In this document: positions 9,913 through 20,329 of the stretch, in pieces
Numbering within the stretch: the first letter of the stretch is position 1
Layout: every line of letters begins with the position of its first letter
DNA from: Rhizomicrobium sp.
Lineage (GTDB): Bacteria; Pseudomonadota; Alphaproteobacteria; Micropepsales; Micropepsaceae
Length of the DNA stretch: 38,830 nt
Assembly: GCA_031291635.1 (NCBI GenBank)
Contig: JARLIR010000253.1
Span: 1-38,830 of the forward strand
Reading direction: 5' to 3'
Made by a program: the position numbers and the translations under genes
Notes under the pieces: generated by a model
The model's database searches: none
The model's input: only the letters and a program-made list of their open reading frames with translations
What the model was told of the DNA's origin: nothing

Positions 9913-11562
9913 ATGACATCAAAGAAGGCGCTCACCGCCGTGCTCTTGGCAGGCGTGTCCGTCATGGCGTTCGGCAGCACCGCACTGGCCGCCAAACCGG
10001 CCAGCACGGGAACCTCGCAGCCTATAGCCGCCCCCACCGCGGCGACCGATGAGAAGATCAAGGAACTGCAAGACCAGATCCAGGGCCTCTCGGACCAGAT
10101 CGTGGATTTGAAGCGCTCCACAGGCGATCAGTATACTGATGTTCAGAACCAGCAAGCCGCTTTGGTAAAAGTCTCGCTGGCCAATGGACGGCCGAGCTTC
10201 AGCTCCGCCGACGGCCAGTTTACCGCCGCCATTCGCACCCTGGTGCAGTTCGATTGGGCCTATTATGCCCAAGGTGGCGGCGCCAAGTCGCTGCCGGCGG
10301 CCTACGGCCCCGACCTTTCCAGCGGTTCCAATTTCCGCCGCGTCTATCTCGGCTTGCAGGGCAAGTTGTTCGGCGACTGGTCTTATAATGTCAATTTCGA
10401 TTTCGGCGGTTCCAGCGGCACCGAAACGCCCGGTCATATCCAATCGGTCTACCTGCAATATGACGGCTTTGCGCCTTGGGCATTCCGGGTTGGCGCTTAT
10501 CCCCCGCCCGCCAATATCGAAGACGGCACCTCCTCCCCCGATACGATTTTCCTGGAACGCAATTCGCCGTCCAACCTGCAGCGCGGCCTTGCCGGTGGCG
10601 ACGGGCGCGATGCCTTGACGGTGCTTTATGCAGGCGAACGGTTGTTCGGCGCCATCTCCTATACCGGCGGCAAAGCCCAAGACGCCGCGGTGTTCGATGA
10701 GCAGCAAGCTTTCGTTGGCCGCGCCTCGTATCTCTTGGTCTCCGACAGCGATACGCATTTGCTCGTCGGCGCCAACGCCACCCATATCTTCAAGTTGCCC
10801 GATGCGGTTCCGAATGGTGCCGCCAATTTGGGCACAACACCCGGCGCCACCGCGCTCTCCAGCATCTCTCTGGCCGATCCGCCGGAGCTGACGGTGGATT
10901 CCGGCGGCATCCGCCTCGCCAACACCGGCTCTCTGCCGGCCAATCACCTGACGCAATGGGGTTTGGAAGCCGCGGGTAATTATCAAAGTCTCTATGCGCA
11001 GGGCGGCTATTATAGCTTCGGCGTCGATCGTGCCCCGGTGGCGTACAAAACGTACACCAGCGCTACAGCCAGCAGCACGACGATCTTCCAGCCCAGCAAC
11101 AACACGTTTAGCGGCTGGTATGCGCAGCTCGCCTGGACGCTGACCGGCGAAGAACGCACCTATAATGCCGCTAACGGTGCCTTTTCACCGCCGAAACCCG
11201 CCACCTCTGTCGGCCATGGCGGCTGGGGCGCTTGGGAACTTGCCGCTAGGTTCTCCGACCTCAATCTCAACAGCCATGCGCTGGATTCCACCGCCTTGAT
11301 TACCAATTGGACCGGTGCCTCGACGCAGACATATACTTTCGCCAACACGGTCCGAGGCGGCAATCAGCGGATATTTACGGCAGGACTGAATTGGTACGTG
11401 AGCACGGCTATCCGCTTTGCCTTCGATTACCAGTATATTGACGTCAGCCGGTTGCAGTCTCCTGCTACGGTTACCATATCGTCAGGGACGCCCACGCTGG
11501 GCACTCTGAATGGCGGACAGACGGCCAATACCTTCGCTTTACGCGCGCAATTCTCGCTCTGA
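9913..11562 (+). CDS. Outer-membrane porin (phosphate-selective porin O/P-like), copy 1
   Basis: Signal peptide [27 protein letters not shown], short coiled coil ([21 protein letters not shown]), beta-strand-rich body, terminal aromatic/Leu-rich strand (FALRAQFSL). Confidence 0.85.
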   Translation: MTSKKALTAVLLAGVSVMAFGSTALAAKPASTGTSQPIAAPTAATDEKIKELQDQIQGLSDQIVDLKRSTGDQYTDVQNQQAALVKVSLANGRPSFSSADGQFTAAIRTLVQFDWAYYAQGGGAKSLPAAYGPDLSSGSNFRRVYLGLQGKLFGDWSYNVNFDFGGSSGTETPGHIQSVYLQYDGFAPWAFRVGAYPPPANIEDGTSSPDTIFLERNSPSNLQRGLAGGDGRDALTVLYAGERLFGAISYTGGKAQDAAVFDEQQAFVGRASYLLVSDSDTHLLVGANATHIFKLPDAVPNGAANLGTTPGATALSSISLADPPELTVDSGGIRLANTGSLPANHLTQWGLEAAGNYQSLYAQGGYYSFGVDRAPVAYKTYTSATASSTTIFQPSNNTFSGWYAQLAWTLTGEERTYNAANGAFSPPKPATSVGHGGWGAWELAARFSDLNLNSHALDSTALITNWTGASTQTYTFANTVRGGNQRIFTAGLNWYVSTAIRFAFDYQYIDVSRLQSPATVTISSGTPTLGTLNGGQTANTFALRAQFSL

Positions 11563-11585
11563 CCAGACGGCCAAGGAGCCATACC

Positions 11586-12584
11586 ATGAAAAAACTTGCG
11601 ATTGCCCTCTTCGCCGCCGCGACCATGACCGCCGCGAATGCCGCGAACGTCACGCTGCTCAATGTCAGCTACGATCCGACGCGCGAACTCTACAAAGATG
11701 TCAACGCTGCTTTTGCGGCCCAGTGGAAAAGCAAAACCGGCGACACCGTCACCATCAACCAGAGCCATGGCGGTTCGGGCGCCCAAGCCCGCGCCGTGAT
11801 CGATGGCCTGGACGCCGATGTGGTGACGCTGGCGCTGGCCTATGACATCGATGCGATTTCGTCGAAGGCCAAGCTGTTGCCGCCGACCTGGCAGAAGCGG
11901 CTGGCGGAAAATTCCACGCCCTACACCTCGACCATCGTCTTCCTGGTACGCAAGGGCAATCCGTGGAAGATCCATGAATGGTCCGATCTGGTGAAACCGG
12001 GCATTCAGGTGATCACACCCAATCCGAAGACCTCGGGTGGGGCACGCTGGTCCTATCTCGCGGCCTGGGCCTTTGCACAGAAAGCGCCGGGCGGCACGCC
12101 GGAAAAAGCCAAGGCCTTCGTGCAAGCGCTTTATAAGCACGTGCCGGTACTCGACACCGGCGCGCGCGGTTCGACCACCACCTTCGTGCAGCGCGGCATC
12201 GGCGATGTGCTGCTCTCATGGGAAAACGAAGCCCAGCTGGCGCTGAAGGAATATGGCCCGGATAAGTTTGAAGTGGTTTATCCCAAGGTCTCCATCCTGG
12301 CCGAACCGCCGGTGGCGGTGCTCGACAAGAATGTCGATCGCCACAAGACCCGCGCCGTGGCCGAAGCCTATCTGCAATTCCTCTACACCAAGCAGGCGCA
12401 GGAAATCGAAGCCAAAAACTTCTACCGCCCGCGTGATCAGGAGGTGCTGAAGGCTTATGCCAAGAACTTCCCCGCCATCACCCTCTACAATATTGAGGAC
12501 GTATTCGGCGGCTGGACCAAGGCGCAAGCGACGCATTTCGCCGATGGTGGCGTGTTCGATCAAATCTATAAGCCGGGCCAATGA
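11586..12584 (+). CDS. sbp: Sulfate ABC transporter substrate-binding protein
   Basis: Signal peptide then [28 protein letters not shown]...[26 protein letters not shown]...[16 protein letters not shown]. Confidence 0.94.
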   Translation: MKKLAIALFAAATMTAANAANVTLLNVSYDPTRELYKDVNAAFAAQWKSKTGDTVTINQSHGGSGAQARAVIDGLDADVVTLALAYDIDAISSKAKLLPPTWQKRLAENSTPYTSTIVFLVRKGNPWKIHEWSDLVKPGIQVITPNPKTSGGARWSYLAAWAFAQKAPGGTPEKAKAFVQALYKHVPVLDTGARGSTTTFVQRGIGDVLLSWENEAQLALKEYGPDKFEVVYPKVSILAEPPVAVLDKNVDRHKTRAVAEAYLQFLYTKQAQEIEAKNFYRPRDQEVLKAYAKNFPAITLYNIEDVFGGWTKAQATHFADGGVFDQIYKPGQ

Positions 12585-13417
12585 ACGTAGCGGTCTCTCG
12601 TTGGCGCAACCCGAGTGCCCTGCCCGGCTTTGGGCTCTCACTCGGGTTCACGCTCTTCTATCTCTCGGTCATCGTTCTGATCCCGATCGCGGCGCTGATT
12701 ATTCGGCCGTGGTCGGCGGGGTTCAGCGGCTTTTGGCATGTCCTGAGCGATCACCGCGTCCTGGCCGCCTTGCGGCTGTCCTTCGGGGGCGCGGCGATTG
12801 CCGCTTTGATCAACGCCATCACCGGCCCGATCATTGCCTGGGTGCTGGTGCGTTATTCCTTTCCGGGAAAACGCATTCTGGATGCGCTGATCGACCTGCC
12901 CTTCGCTTTGCCGACGGCCGTGGCCGGTATCGCCTTGTCGACACTTTATTCGACCAATGGCTGGCTGGGCGAACCGCTTAGCCATCTCGGCATCCGGGTC
13001 GCGTATAACCCGCTGGGTGTCGTGTTGGCTCTAACCTTCATCGGCCTACCGTTTGTGGTGCGGACCATACAGCCGGTGCTGACCGATCTCAGCCGGGAGC
13101 CGGAAGAAGCCGCCGCCACGCTTGGGGCCTCGCGTTTTCAAACCCTGACGCGGGTGGTGCTGCCGTCGCTGATGCCCGCGCTGCTGACCGGTGCGACGCT
13201 GGCCTTTGCACGGGCCGTGGGCGAATACGGTTCGGTTATTTTCATTGCGGGCAATATTCCCGCCGTGTCGGAAATTGCGCCACTGCTGATCATCATCAAG
13301 CTAGAACAATATGATTATGCGGGGGCCTCAGCGATTGGCGTGCTGATGCTGGGAGCATCCTTCGTGCTGATCTTCGCCCTCAATCTCTTGCAGAACTGGA
13401 TCGGAGAACGGCGATGA
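12581..13417 (+). CDS. cysT: Sulfate ABC transporter permease
   Basis: Multi-[13 protein letters not shown]-like [13 protein letters not shown] and EAAATLGAS permease loop; ATGA overlaps with sbp and cysW. Confidence 0.93.
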   Translation: MNVAVSRWRNPSALPGFGLSLGFTLFYLSVIVLIPIAALIIRPWSAGFSGFWHVLSDHRVLAALRLSFGGAAIAALINAITGPIIAWVLVRYSFPGKRILDALIDLPFALPTAVAGIALSTLYSTNGWLGEPLSHLGIRVAYNPLGVVLALTFIGLPFVVRTIQPVLTDLSREPEEAAATLGASRFQTLTRVVLPSLMPALLTGATLAFARAVGEYGSVIFIAGNIPAVSEIAPLLIIIKLEQYDYAGASAIGVLMLGASFVLIFALNLLQNWIGERR

Positions 13418-14259
13418 AAAGACGGTATCCGACCCAAGATCATCCCTTGTTGCGCCTGCTCTTGACCGTGATCGCAGTGAGCGTGATCGGACTTTTCCTG
13501 CTCTTGCCGCTCGCCACAGTCTTTTCTCAGGCGTTATCCAAGGGCGTTGTCGCGGCACTGGAGGCGTTAAAGGAGCCGGACGCGCGTTCGGCGATTTGGC
13601 TGACGTTGCTGGTGGCGGCGATTGCGGTGCCGCTGAATGCCGTTTTCGGCGTGGCCGCGTCTTGGGCCATTGCCAAATTCGATTTTCGCGGCAAACAATT
13701 TTTGACCACCCTGATCGACCTGCCGTTCTCGATTTCGCCAGTGGTTTCGGGCCTGATCTATGTGCTGATTTTTGGGCTGCAGGGTTGGTTCGGCGAAAGC
13801 TTGCGCGATGCCAATATCAAAATCATCTTCGCCCTGCCCGGCATTGTCCTCGCCACCGTCTTCGTCACCTTCCCCTTCGTGGCGCGCGAGCTGATTCCGC
13901 TGATGGTCGATCAGGGCCGTGATGAGGAAGAAGCCGCAACGTCGCTCGGCGCCTCGGGCTGGCAGACCTTTCTGCGCGTGACACTGCCCAATATCAAATG
14001 GGGCCTGCTTTACGGCGTGCTGCTTTGCAACGCGCGCGCCATGGGTGAGTTCGGCGCCGTCTCGGTGGTGAGCGGCCATATCCGCGGCCTGACCAATACG
14101 ATGCCGCTGCATGTCGAAGTGCTTTACAACGATTACCAATATGTCGGTGCCTTCGCCATTGCCTCGGTGCTGGCACTCTTGGCCATCGTCACCCTGGTCC
14201 TGAAATCGCTTCTGGAATGGCATTTCGCCGACGAGATCGCCGCCACCCATCGGCACTGA
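13414..14259 (+). CDS. cysW: Sulfate ABC transporter permease
   Basis: Multi-[18 protein letters not shown] loop and [31 protein letters not shown] typical of CysW. Confidence 0.93.
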   Translation: MKRRYPTQDHPLLRLLLTVIAVSVIGLFLLLPLATVFSQALSKGVVAALEALKEPDARSAIWLTLLVAAIAVPLNAVFGVAASWAIAKFDFRGKQFLTTLIDLPFSISPVVSGLIYVLIFGLQGWFGESLRDANIKIIFALPGIVLATVFVTFPFVARELIPLMVDQGRDEEEAATSLGASGWQTFLRVTLPNIKWGLLYGVLLCNARAMGEFGAVSVVSGHIRGLTNTMPLHVEVLYNDYQYVGAFAIASVLALLAIVTLVLKSLLEWHFADEIAATHRH

Positions 14260-14285
14260 TGGAAAAAGATTTGACGGAGTTTGTG

Positions 14286-15059
14286 ATGAGTTTGGTGGTT
14301 GATTCAGTTGCCAAGAATTTCGAGCGCTTCCCCGCCCTGAACGGCGTCAGCTTGACGGTGCCGCAAGGCGCCTTCCTGGCGCTGGTGGGCCCTTCGGGTT
14401 CCGGTAAGACGACGCTGCTGCGCATCTTGGGCGGACTTGAATTTCCCGATTCCGGGACGGTGCGCTTTGCCGATATCAATTGGCTGGAGGTGCCAGCGCG
14501 CCAGCGCCGGGCGGGATTTGTCTTTCAGCAATATGCGCTGTTCAAACATATGACGGTGGAGAAGAACATCGCCTTTGGCTTGACGGTGCGCCCACGGCAC
14601 GAGCGGCCTGCCAAGAAGGAAATCCACCGTCGCGTGGAAGAGCTTTTGGCGCTGGTGCAGCTCGAAGGCTTGGGCAAGCGTTATCCCAATCAACTCTCCG
14701 GCGGTCAGCGCCAGCGCGTGGCGCTGGCCCGGGCGCTCGCCATCGAGCCGCGTATGCTGCTGCTGGACGAGCCTTTCGGGGCGCTTGATGCAAAAGTGCG
14801 CAAGGAATTGCGTGTCTGGTTACGGGCGTTGCATGAGAAGATGGGCATCACCACGGTGTTCGTGACCCATGATCAGGAAGAAGCCTTTGCCTTGGCGGAT
14901 CTGGTGGCGATTATGAATAAGGGCCGCATCGAACAATACGGCACGCCCGCCGACGTGCGCCGCTCACCCAAGACGCCCTTTGTCGCCGAGTTCCTGGAAA
15001 CCGGTCCGCAGCGCAATGGGCTACTGCCGCCCCATGCTGTCGGCAGTCATCCGGCTTGA
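14286..15059 (+). CDS. cysA: Sulfate ABC transporter ATP-binding protein
   Basis: Walker [10 protein letters not shown], signature [15 protein letters not shown], Walker [13 protein letters not shown]; follows cysTW. Confidence 0.93.
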   Translation: MSLVVDSVAKNFERFPALNGVSLTVPQGAFLALVGPSGSGKTTLLRILGGLEFPDSGTVRFADINWLEVPARQRRAGFVFQQYALFKHMTVEKNIAFGLTVRPRHERPAKKEIHRRVEELLALVQLEGLGKRYPNQLSGGQRQRVALARALAIEPRMLLLDEPFGALDAKVRKELRVWLRALHEKMGITTVFVTHDQEEAFALADLVAIMNKGRIEQYGTPADVRRSPKTPFVAEFLETGPQRNGLLPPHAVGSHPA

Positions 15060-15547
15060 ACGATCGGCTTGCGGACGATGCCGTAATAGTTTTGCACCGA
15101 GGCGAGCCCCTCTAGAATGTGCGTGAGTTCGGTTTCTGAAATCTCTGCGGCCCCAGGAGCGACCATGCGCATGGCCCGCAAAAATACGCTGACGGGCGCC
15201 ACATCACGAATGCCTTTATCGATCATACCGATCACCAAATCGCAGAAGCGTTTGACGACGGTATCGAGACGGTCGAAGTCGTAGGTGCCGGACAGGGTCA
15301 GAATTTGACTAGCACGGCCCAACATGGCGTCGAGGTCGGACACAGCGATGCTCTGCCCGCCGCTGGCTGCGAGGATGGCCTCGAGTGCGGCGATCTCAGC
15401 GGGAATGGCGGCGACGAATTCCTCGCGCAACCTTTCGACATTCGTGTCGGCCGCCTTCAGCGCGAGCCCCCGTGAGATGCCCCCAGGCTTGCGCAAAAGC
15501 TGTCCCAAGCGATTGGGGACTTCGGTGACGATGCATTTGGAGCCCAT
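15047..15547 (-). CDS. Conserved protein of unknown function, probably helical (CheE-position paralog A)
   Basis: 166 aa; clear paralogy with 19796-20329 (PGG[IV]SR...; LTLSGT[YF]..[DE].LD.VVK[RK]FCDL..GM.DK.I...AP..V.L.AMR.V). Follows a receiver gene with 1-nt overlap. Confidence 0.7.
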   Translation of the reverse strand: MGSKCIVTEVPNRLGQLLRKPGGISRGLALKAADTNVERLREEFVAAIPAEIAALEAILAASGGQSIAVSDLDAMLGRASQILTLSGTYDFDRLDTVVKRFCDLVIGMIDKGIRDVAPVSVFLRAMRMVAPGAAEISETELTHILEGLASVQNYYGIVRKPIVQAG

Positions 15548-16080
15548 TACGGTACCGCCGGGGGGTGGGGCAAATCATCGGTTCCGTGATCTGAGGCGCG
15601 CCGGCTGAGCCCGACGGCTGCACTGTTCGCCCAGAAGCGGCGATCTGGCCCCGCAAAGGCATCGGCGTCAATAAAGGGGCGCTCGGTCCGTGCCGCCCAG
15701 AGGATATGATCGAACAAAGTGGCGGGAGAAACCGGTTTGCGCACGACGCTGCTCACGCCCGCATCGCGGGCATGGGTCACGCGAGAAAACTGGGTGTAAC
15801 CGGTCAATACCACCACCGGCATGTAGCGGATCTTCGTGTCGTTACGACGACGGAGCCAGCGCACCAGATCGGCCAAGGACATATCCTGCAGCACGCTCTC
15901 GCAGATCAGAAGGTGGAAGCGCCCGCTGGGAAGGAGCTTCTTGGCTGCCTCGCCGGTGCCGACGATGAAGTGGTTGTTGAGCCCGAAGCCGCGCAGAATC
16001 TGGCTGATAATGCCCGTCGAAAAGCGGTCGTGATCGACCACGAGCGCCATAATCTCCGAGAAGTTGAATTTCTTAGCCAC
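15547..16080 (-). CDS. CheY-like receiver protein (copy A), predicted phospho-acceptor Asp replaced by Glu
   Basis: VAKKFNFSEIMALVVDHDRFSTGIISQILRGFGL...FHLLICESVLQD...YMPVVVLTGYTQFSRV...VVRKPVSP; GTG start at 16080 inferred by alignment to copy B. Confidence 0.82.
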   Translation of the reverse strand: MAKKFNFSEIMALVVDHDRFSTGIISQILRGFGLNNHFIVGTGEAAKKLLPSGRFHLLICESVLQDMSLADLVRWLRRRNDTKIRYMPVVVLTGYTQFSRVTHARDAGVSSVVRKPVSPATLFDHILWAARTERPFIDADAFAGPDRRFWANSAAVGLSRRASDHGTDDLPHPPAVP

Positions 16081-16346
16081 GCCCGTGCAGGCCCGCACAA
16101 ATCGCCATGGTCGAGAATGGGGGTAAACTGTTTAAGTCTTGGTTGCAGCTACGGGCCTGTGTGCAAAACTCGCGATCTTCTGCCGACGCGGAAGGTTTAG
16201 GCCCAAGCCGTTACGGAAGCTTGCAATTCGGATGGTTGTTATGGTCCCTACAATCGCACTAAAATAATGTTGCGCGAGGGTGACAAGCCGCGACGACGCG
16301 CATGATGTGCTATTGCAATTCCATCGCAGCAACAGGAGCCCGCATC

Positions 16347-17579
16347 TTGCGTAACAGAGGCACGCTCAGCCTGCACATTCCTCAGCCCCAGAACCGGCCG
16401 GGCGATGCGCCCGACTTCAGCAGCCTCCAGATACCGCCAGCAGGCGCCCTGGAACGCCCCTCTATCGATACCGCTGCGCGCGCGCTCGCGCCCTATGCCT
16501 ACACGCTGATCCGCGTCCTGGATGAAGACGGACGCGCTGTGGGCGCCTGGAACCCGCGTCTGGAGCCGCAGCTGCTCAAAAAAGGCCTACGCGACATGAT
16601 GCTGACGCGCGCCTTCGACGAACACATGTATCGCGTGCAGCGGCAGGGCAAGATTTCGTTCTATGTCAAATCGACGGGCGAAGAAGCCGTGAATGTGGCT
16701 GCCGCTCTCGCCCTCGAAGCCAGCGATATGTGTTTTCCGGCCTATCGCCAGCAGGGCTTTCTGATCGCCCGCGGCTATCCCCTGCTCGATATGATGTGCC
16801 AATGCTTCAACAATGTCCGCGATCCCATCAAGGGCCGCCAGCTGCCGATCATGTATTCGGCCAACGCGTATAATTTCTTCACCGTCTCGGGCAATCTGGG
16901 GACGCAATTTCCGCAAGCCGTGGGCTGGGCCATGGCTTCGGCTTACAAAAACGACGACCGCATTGCCGTCAGCTTTGTCGGTGATGGCACCACGGCCGAG
17001 GGCGATTTCCATCACGCGCTCAATTTTGCCGCCGTTTACCGCGCGCCCGTCATCCTCAATGTCGTCAACAACCAATGGGCCATATCGAGCTTCAACGGCG
17101 TTGCTTGCAATGAGGAAGCGACCTTTGCCGCGCGCGCCATCGGCTATGGCTTGCCGGGCTTGCGTGTGGACGGCAATGATTTTCTGGCGGTCTATGCGGC
17201 GCTGCAATGGGCGGCGGAACGGGCTCGCGCCAATCTCGGCGCCACACTGATCGAACATTACACCTATCGCGCCGACGGCCATTCCACCAGCGACGATCCC
17301 AACCGCTATCGCCCCGCGGATGAGTGGCAAGCCTGGCCTTTGGGTGATCCCATCACGCGGCTGAAGCAGCATCTGATTCAGGTCGGCGTCTGGAGCGAAG
17401 AAGAGCACCAAAGTCTCAGCGATGAGGTCGCCACTCTGACGCGCGAAACCCAGCGCGAAGCCGAAAGCATTGGCACGCTGGCGACCGGTTCGCGCCCGGA
17501 TAAAGCCACCATGTTTGAAGACGTTTTCGAGCAGATACCCTGGCACCTTCAGGCGCAGATGAAAGAAGCTGGGGTCTGA
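16347..17579 (+). CDS. Branched-chain-type 2-oxoacid dehydrogenase E1 component, alpha subunit
   Basis: MLTRAFDEHMYRVQRQGKISFYVKSTGEEAV...GDGTTAEGDFHHALNFAAVYRAPVILNVVNNQWAISS...DGHSTSDDPNRYR: TPP-binding motif. TTG at 16347 preceded by CAGGAG; an ATG at 16302 is the alternative start. Confidence 0.92.
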   Translation: MRNRGTLSLHIPQPQNRPGDAPDFSSLQIPPAGALERPSIDTAARALAPYAYTLIRVLDEDGRAVGAWNPRLEPQLLKKGLRDMMLTRAFDEHMYRVQRQGKISFYVKSTGEEAVNVAAALALEASDMCFPAYRQQGFLIARGYPLLDMMCQCFNNVRDPIKGRQLPIMYSANAYNFFTVSGNLGTQFPQAVGWAMASAYKNDDRIAVSFVGDGTTAEGDFHHALNFAAVYRAPVILNVVNNQWAISSFNGVACNEEATFAARAIGYGLPGLRVDGNDFLAVYAALQWAAERARANLGATLIEHYTYRADGHSTSDDPNRYRPADEWQAWPLGDPITRLKQHLIQVGVWSEEEHQSLSDEVATLTRETQREAESIGTLATGSRPDKATMFEDVFEQIPWHLQAQMKEAGV

Positions 17580-17582
17580 CGC

Positions 17583-18596
17583 ATGACGGCAATGAACATG
17601 ATCCAAGCGCTGAATTCTGCGCTCGATGTGATGCTGGCAAAGGACCCCGATGTGCTGGTCTTCGGACAGGATGTCGGCTATTTCGGCGGCGTTTTCCGGG
17701 CCACCGAGGGTTTGCAGAAAAGGCACGGCCCAACCCGCTGCTTCGATGCGCCGATTGCCGAATCCGGCCTGGTGGCTGTGGGCATCGGCATGAGCGTTTA
17801 TGGGCTGCGCCCGGTGGTCGAAATTCAGTTCGCCGATTACATATATCCTGCCTATGACCAGATTGTCTCGGAAGCCGCCCGCATCCGCTATCGCTCCGGC
17901 GGGGATTTCCACGTGCCGCTGACCATCCGCACGCCCTATGGCGGCGGTATCTATGGCGGCCAAACCCATAGCCAAAGCCCGGAAGCGCTGTTCACCCATG
18001 TCACCGGGCTGAAGACCGTGATCCCCTCCAATCCGCGCGATGCCAAAGGTCTTCTTATCAGCGCCATCGAAGACAATGATCCGGTGCTGTTCCTCGAACC
18101 CAAGCGGCTTTATAGCGGGCCTTTCGACGGCTATCACGACCGTCCGGTGCAGCCCTGGTCCAAACACCCCCAGAGCGAAGTCCCGGATGGCTATTACAAG
18201 GTAGCGCTGGGCGAAGCGGCGGTGGTGCGCGAAGGTTCGGCGCTGACAGTGCTGTGCTATGGCACTATGGTGCATGTGGCCTTGGCCGCCGCAGAGGCGT
18301 CGGGCATCGATGCGGAAATCGTCGATCTCAGAACCCTGATGCCGCTCGACATAGGCACCATCGTGCGCTCCGTGCAAAAGACCGGACGCTGTGTGGTGGC
18401 GCATGAGGCCACCATGACCTGCGGCTTTGGCGCCGAGCTCAGCGCTTTGGTGCAGGAGCATTGCTTCTATCATCTGGAAGCACCGGTGCAGCGGGTGGCG
18501 GGATGGGATACGCCCTACCCGCATGCCTTCGAATGGGATTACTTCCCCGGCCCCGCGCGTGTGGCCGAGGGCATGCGGCGCGTCTTGGCAAGCTGA
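17583..18596 (+). CDS. 2-oxoacid dehydrogenase E1 component, beta subunit
   Basis: MNMIQALNSALDVMLAKDPDVLVFGQDVGYFGGVFRATEGLQ...DAPIAESGLVAVGIGMSVYGLRPVVEIQFADYIYPAYDQI. Confidence 0.94.
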   Translation: MTAMNMIQALNSALDVMLAKDPDVLVFGQDVGYFGGVFRATEGLQKRHGPTRCFDAPIAESGLVAVGIGMSVYGLRPVVEIQFADYIYPAYDQIVSEAARIRYRSGGDFHVPLTIRTPYGGGIYGGQTHSQSPEALFTHVTGLKTVIPSNPRDAKGLLISAIEDNDPVLFLEPKRLYSGPFDGYHDRPVQPWSKHPQSEVPDGYYKVALGEAAVVREGSALTVLCYGTMVHVALAAAEASGIDAEIVDLRTLMPLDIGTIVRSVQKTGRCVVAHEATMTCGFGAELSALVQEHCFYHLEAPVQRVAGWDTPYPHAFEWDYFPGPARVAEGMRRVLAS

Positions 18597-18622
18597 CAGG
18601 ACACTTTTGGCGAGGGCCGGAT

Positions 18623-19813
18623 ATGGGACGTTTTATTTTCAAATTACCGGATGTCGGCGAAGGCACGGCGGAAGCCGAAATCGTAGCCTGGCATGTCGCT
18701 GTGGGCGAACATGTGCGCGAGGACCAACTGCTCGTCGATGTGATGACCGACAAAGCGACGGTGGAAATGACCTCGCCCGTGGCTGGAACCGTCGTGGCGC
18801 TCAAGGCCAATCCCGGCGAAATGGCGACCGTGGGCGCCCCGCTGGTGGAATTCGAATTGGAAACGGTGGCGGCCGTCGCAGCATCGCCCGTCGCCGAGAC
18901 GCCTGCCGCGCCCCAAATCGCGACAGCAGCGGTATCGAATGACGTGGCGCCCGGCATTGTGTTGGCCGCGCCTGCCGTGCGCTTGCGCGCCGCCGATCTT
19001 GGGATCGATTTGCATCGCTTGCGCGGCAGCGGACCCGGTGGTCGCGTCACCCATGGCGATCTCGACGATTTTCTCGCCGGCGGCGGCAAATCGGCCCCTC
19101 GCCAAACGCTGCGCGACGGCGTGGAAGAGATCAAGCTGATCGGGCTGCGCCGCAAGATCGCCGAAAAGATGCAGGAAGCGAAAAGGCGGATTCCGCATTT
19201 CGCTTATGTCGAGGAAATCGACATGAGCGAGATGGAAAGCCTGCGCGCCCAACTCAACGAGACGCGGCGCGGCGGTCAGCCCAAACTGACGGTGCTGCCC
19301 TTTATCATGCTGGCGCTGGTGCGCGCCCTGCCCGATTTTCCGCAGATCAACGCTCATTTCGATGATGAGGCGGGCGTGATCAAACGCTTTCAGGCCGTGC
19401 ATATCGGGATTGCCACCCAAACCGATGCTGGCTTGATGGTTCCCGTTGTCCGCCATGCCGAAGCCCTCGATTTGTGGCAAGCCGCGGCTGCAGTCGCAGC
19501 AATGGCGGCCAAAGCCCGCGACGGCAGCGCCAAGCGCGATGAGTTGAGCGGCTCGACCATCACCATCACCAGTCTCGGCGCGCTCGGCGGCATCGCCTCC
19601 ACACCGATTATCAATCATCCGGAAGTGGCGATTATCGGACCCAACGCCATTGTCGAGCGGCCCGTGGTGCGGGCTGGCCAGGTCGCCATTCGCAAGATGA
19701 TGAATCTATCGTCCAGCTTCGATCACCGCGTGGTCGATGGCGGCGATGCAGCGCTCTTCGTCAAGCGCCTAAAGGCGCTGCTGGAACATCCAGCTCTACT
19801 TTTTATTGGCTGA
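18623..19813 (+). CDS. 2-oxoacid dehydrogenase E2 component (dihydrolipoamide acyltransferase)
   Basis: Lipoyl domain (FKLPDVGEGTAEAEIV...DKATVEM), peripheral subunit-binding domain (APAVRLRAADLGIDLHRLRGSGPGGRVTHGDL), catalytic DHRVVDGGD. Confidence 0.94.
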   Translation: MGRFIFKLPDVGEGTAEAEIVAWHVAVGEHVREDQLLVDVMTDKATVEMTSPVAGTVVALKANPGEMATVGAPLVEFELETVAAVAASPVAETPAAPQIATAAVSNDVAPGIVLAAPAVRLRAADLGIDLHRLRGSGPGGRVTHGDLDDFLAGGGKSAPRQTLRDGVEEIKLIGLRRKIAEKMQEAKRRIPHFAYVEEIDMSEMESLRAQLNETRRGGQPKLTVLPFIMLALVRALPDFPQINAHFDDEAGVIKRFQAVHIGIATQTDAGLMVPVVRHAEALDLWQAAAAVAAMAAKARDGSAKRDELSGSTITITSLGALGGIASTPIINHPEVAIIGPNAIVERPVVRAGQVAIRKMMNLSSSFDHRVVDGGDAALFVKRLKALLEHPALLFIG

Positions 19814-20329
19814 GCGCACGGCAACTGGCGGCGCCGGGACGAATTCCGGCGGCTCCGGAACATGGGCATTGATGCCGTAATGGTCGTGAATGCGCGACAA
19901 CTCAGCCAAAATCGCCACAGCATCGTCGTCGCTGAGATCGGCCTTAAAGACGAGACGCATGGCGCTCAAATGCACTTTCAGCGGCGCCGTTGTCGTGATC
20001 GCCTTGTCCTTCATGCCGAAGGTCAGATCGCAGAACTTCTTCACCACCGCGTCGAGCGTTTCCGATCCGAAGGTTCCCGATAGCGTCAGAAGCGGGTCGA
20101 CCTGATCGAGGATTTCGCCCAGCTCAGCATCGCTGATCTGCGGGCCTGCCGAAGCCACAAGTTGTTCGAGCCGGGTGATTTCCACCGGCACCGCCTTCTC
20201 GCACTCTTCCCGCAACTCTTCGATCAAGGTCTGGGCTTCCTGGACCGCTTCTTCGCGACTGACACCACCCGGCATCGACAAGAGCTCGCCCAAGATATTC
20301 TTGACGCGAATGATCTTACACCCGCTCAT
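19796..20329 (-). CDS. Conserved protein of unknown function, probably helical (CheE-position paralog B)
   Basis: 177 aa, last gene of the che cluster; paralogous to 15047-15547; overlaps the upstream receiver gene by 4 nt. Confidence 0.72.
   Translation of the reverse strand: MSGCKIIRVKNILGELLSMPGGVSREEAVQEAQTLIEELREECEKAVPVEITRLEQLVASAGPQISDAELGEILDQVDPLLTLSGTFGSETLDAVVKKFCDLTFGMKDKAITTTAPLKVHLSAMRLVFKADLSDDDAVAILAELSRIHDHYGINAHVPEPPEFVPAPPVAVRSANKK

Noticed and set aside
16587-18524. 645-aa minus-strand ORF antisense to the E1 alpha/beta genes
   Set aside because: Spurious antisense frame opposite conserved dehydrogenase genes.
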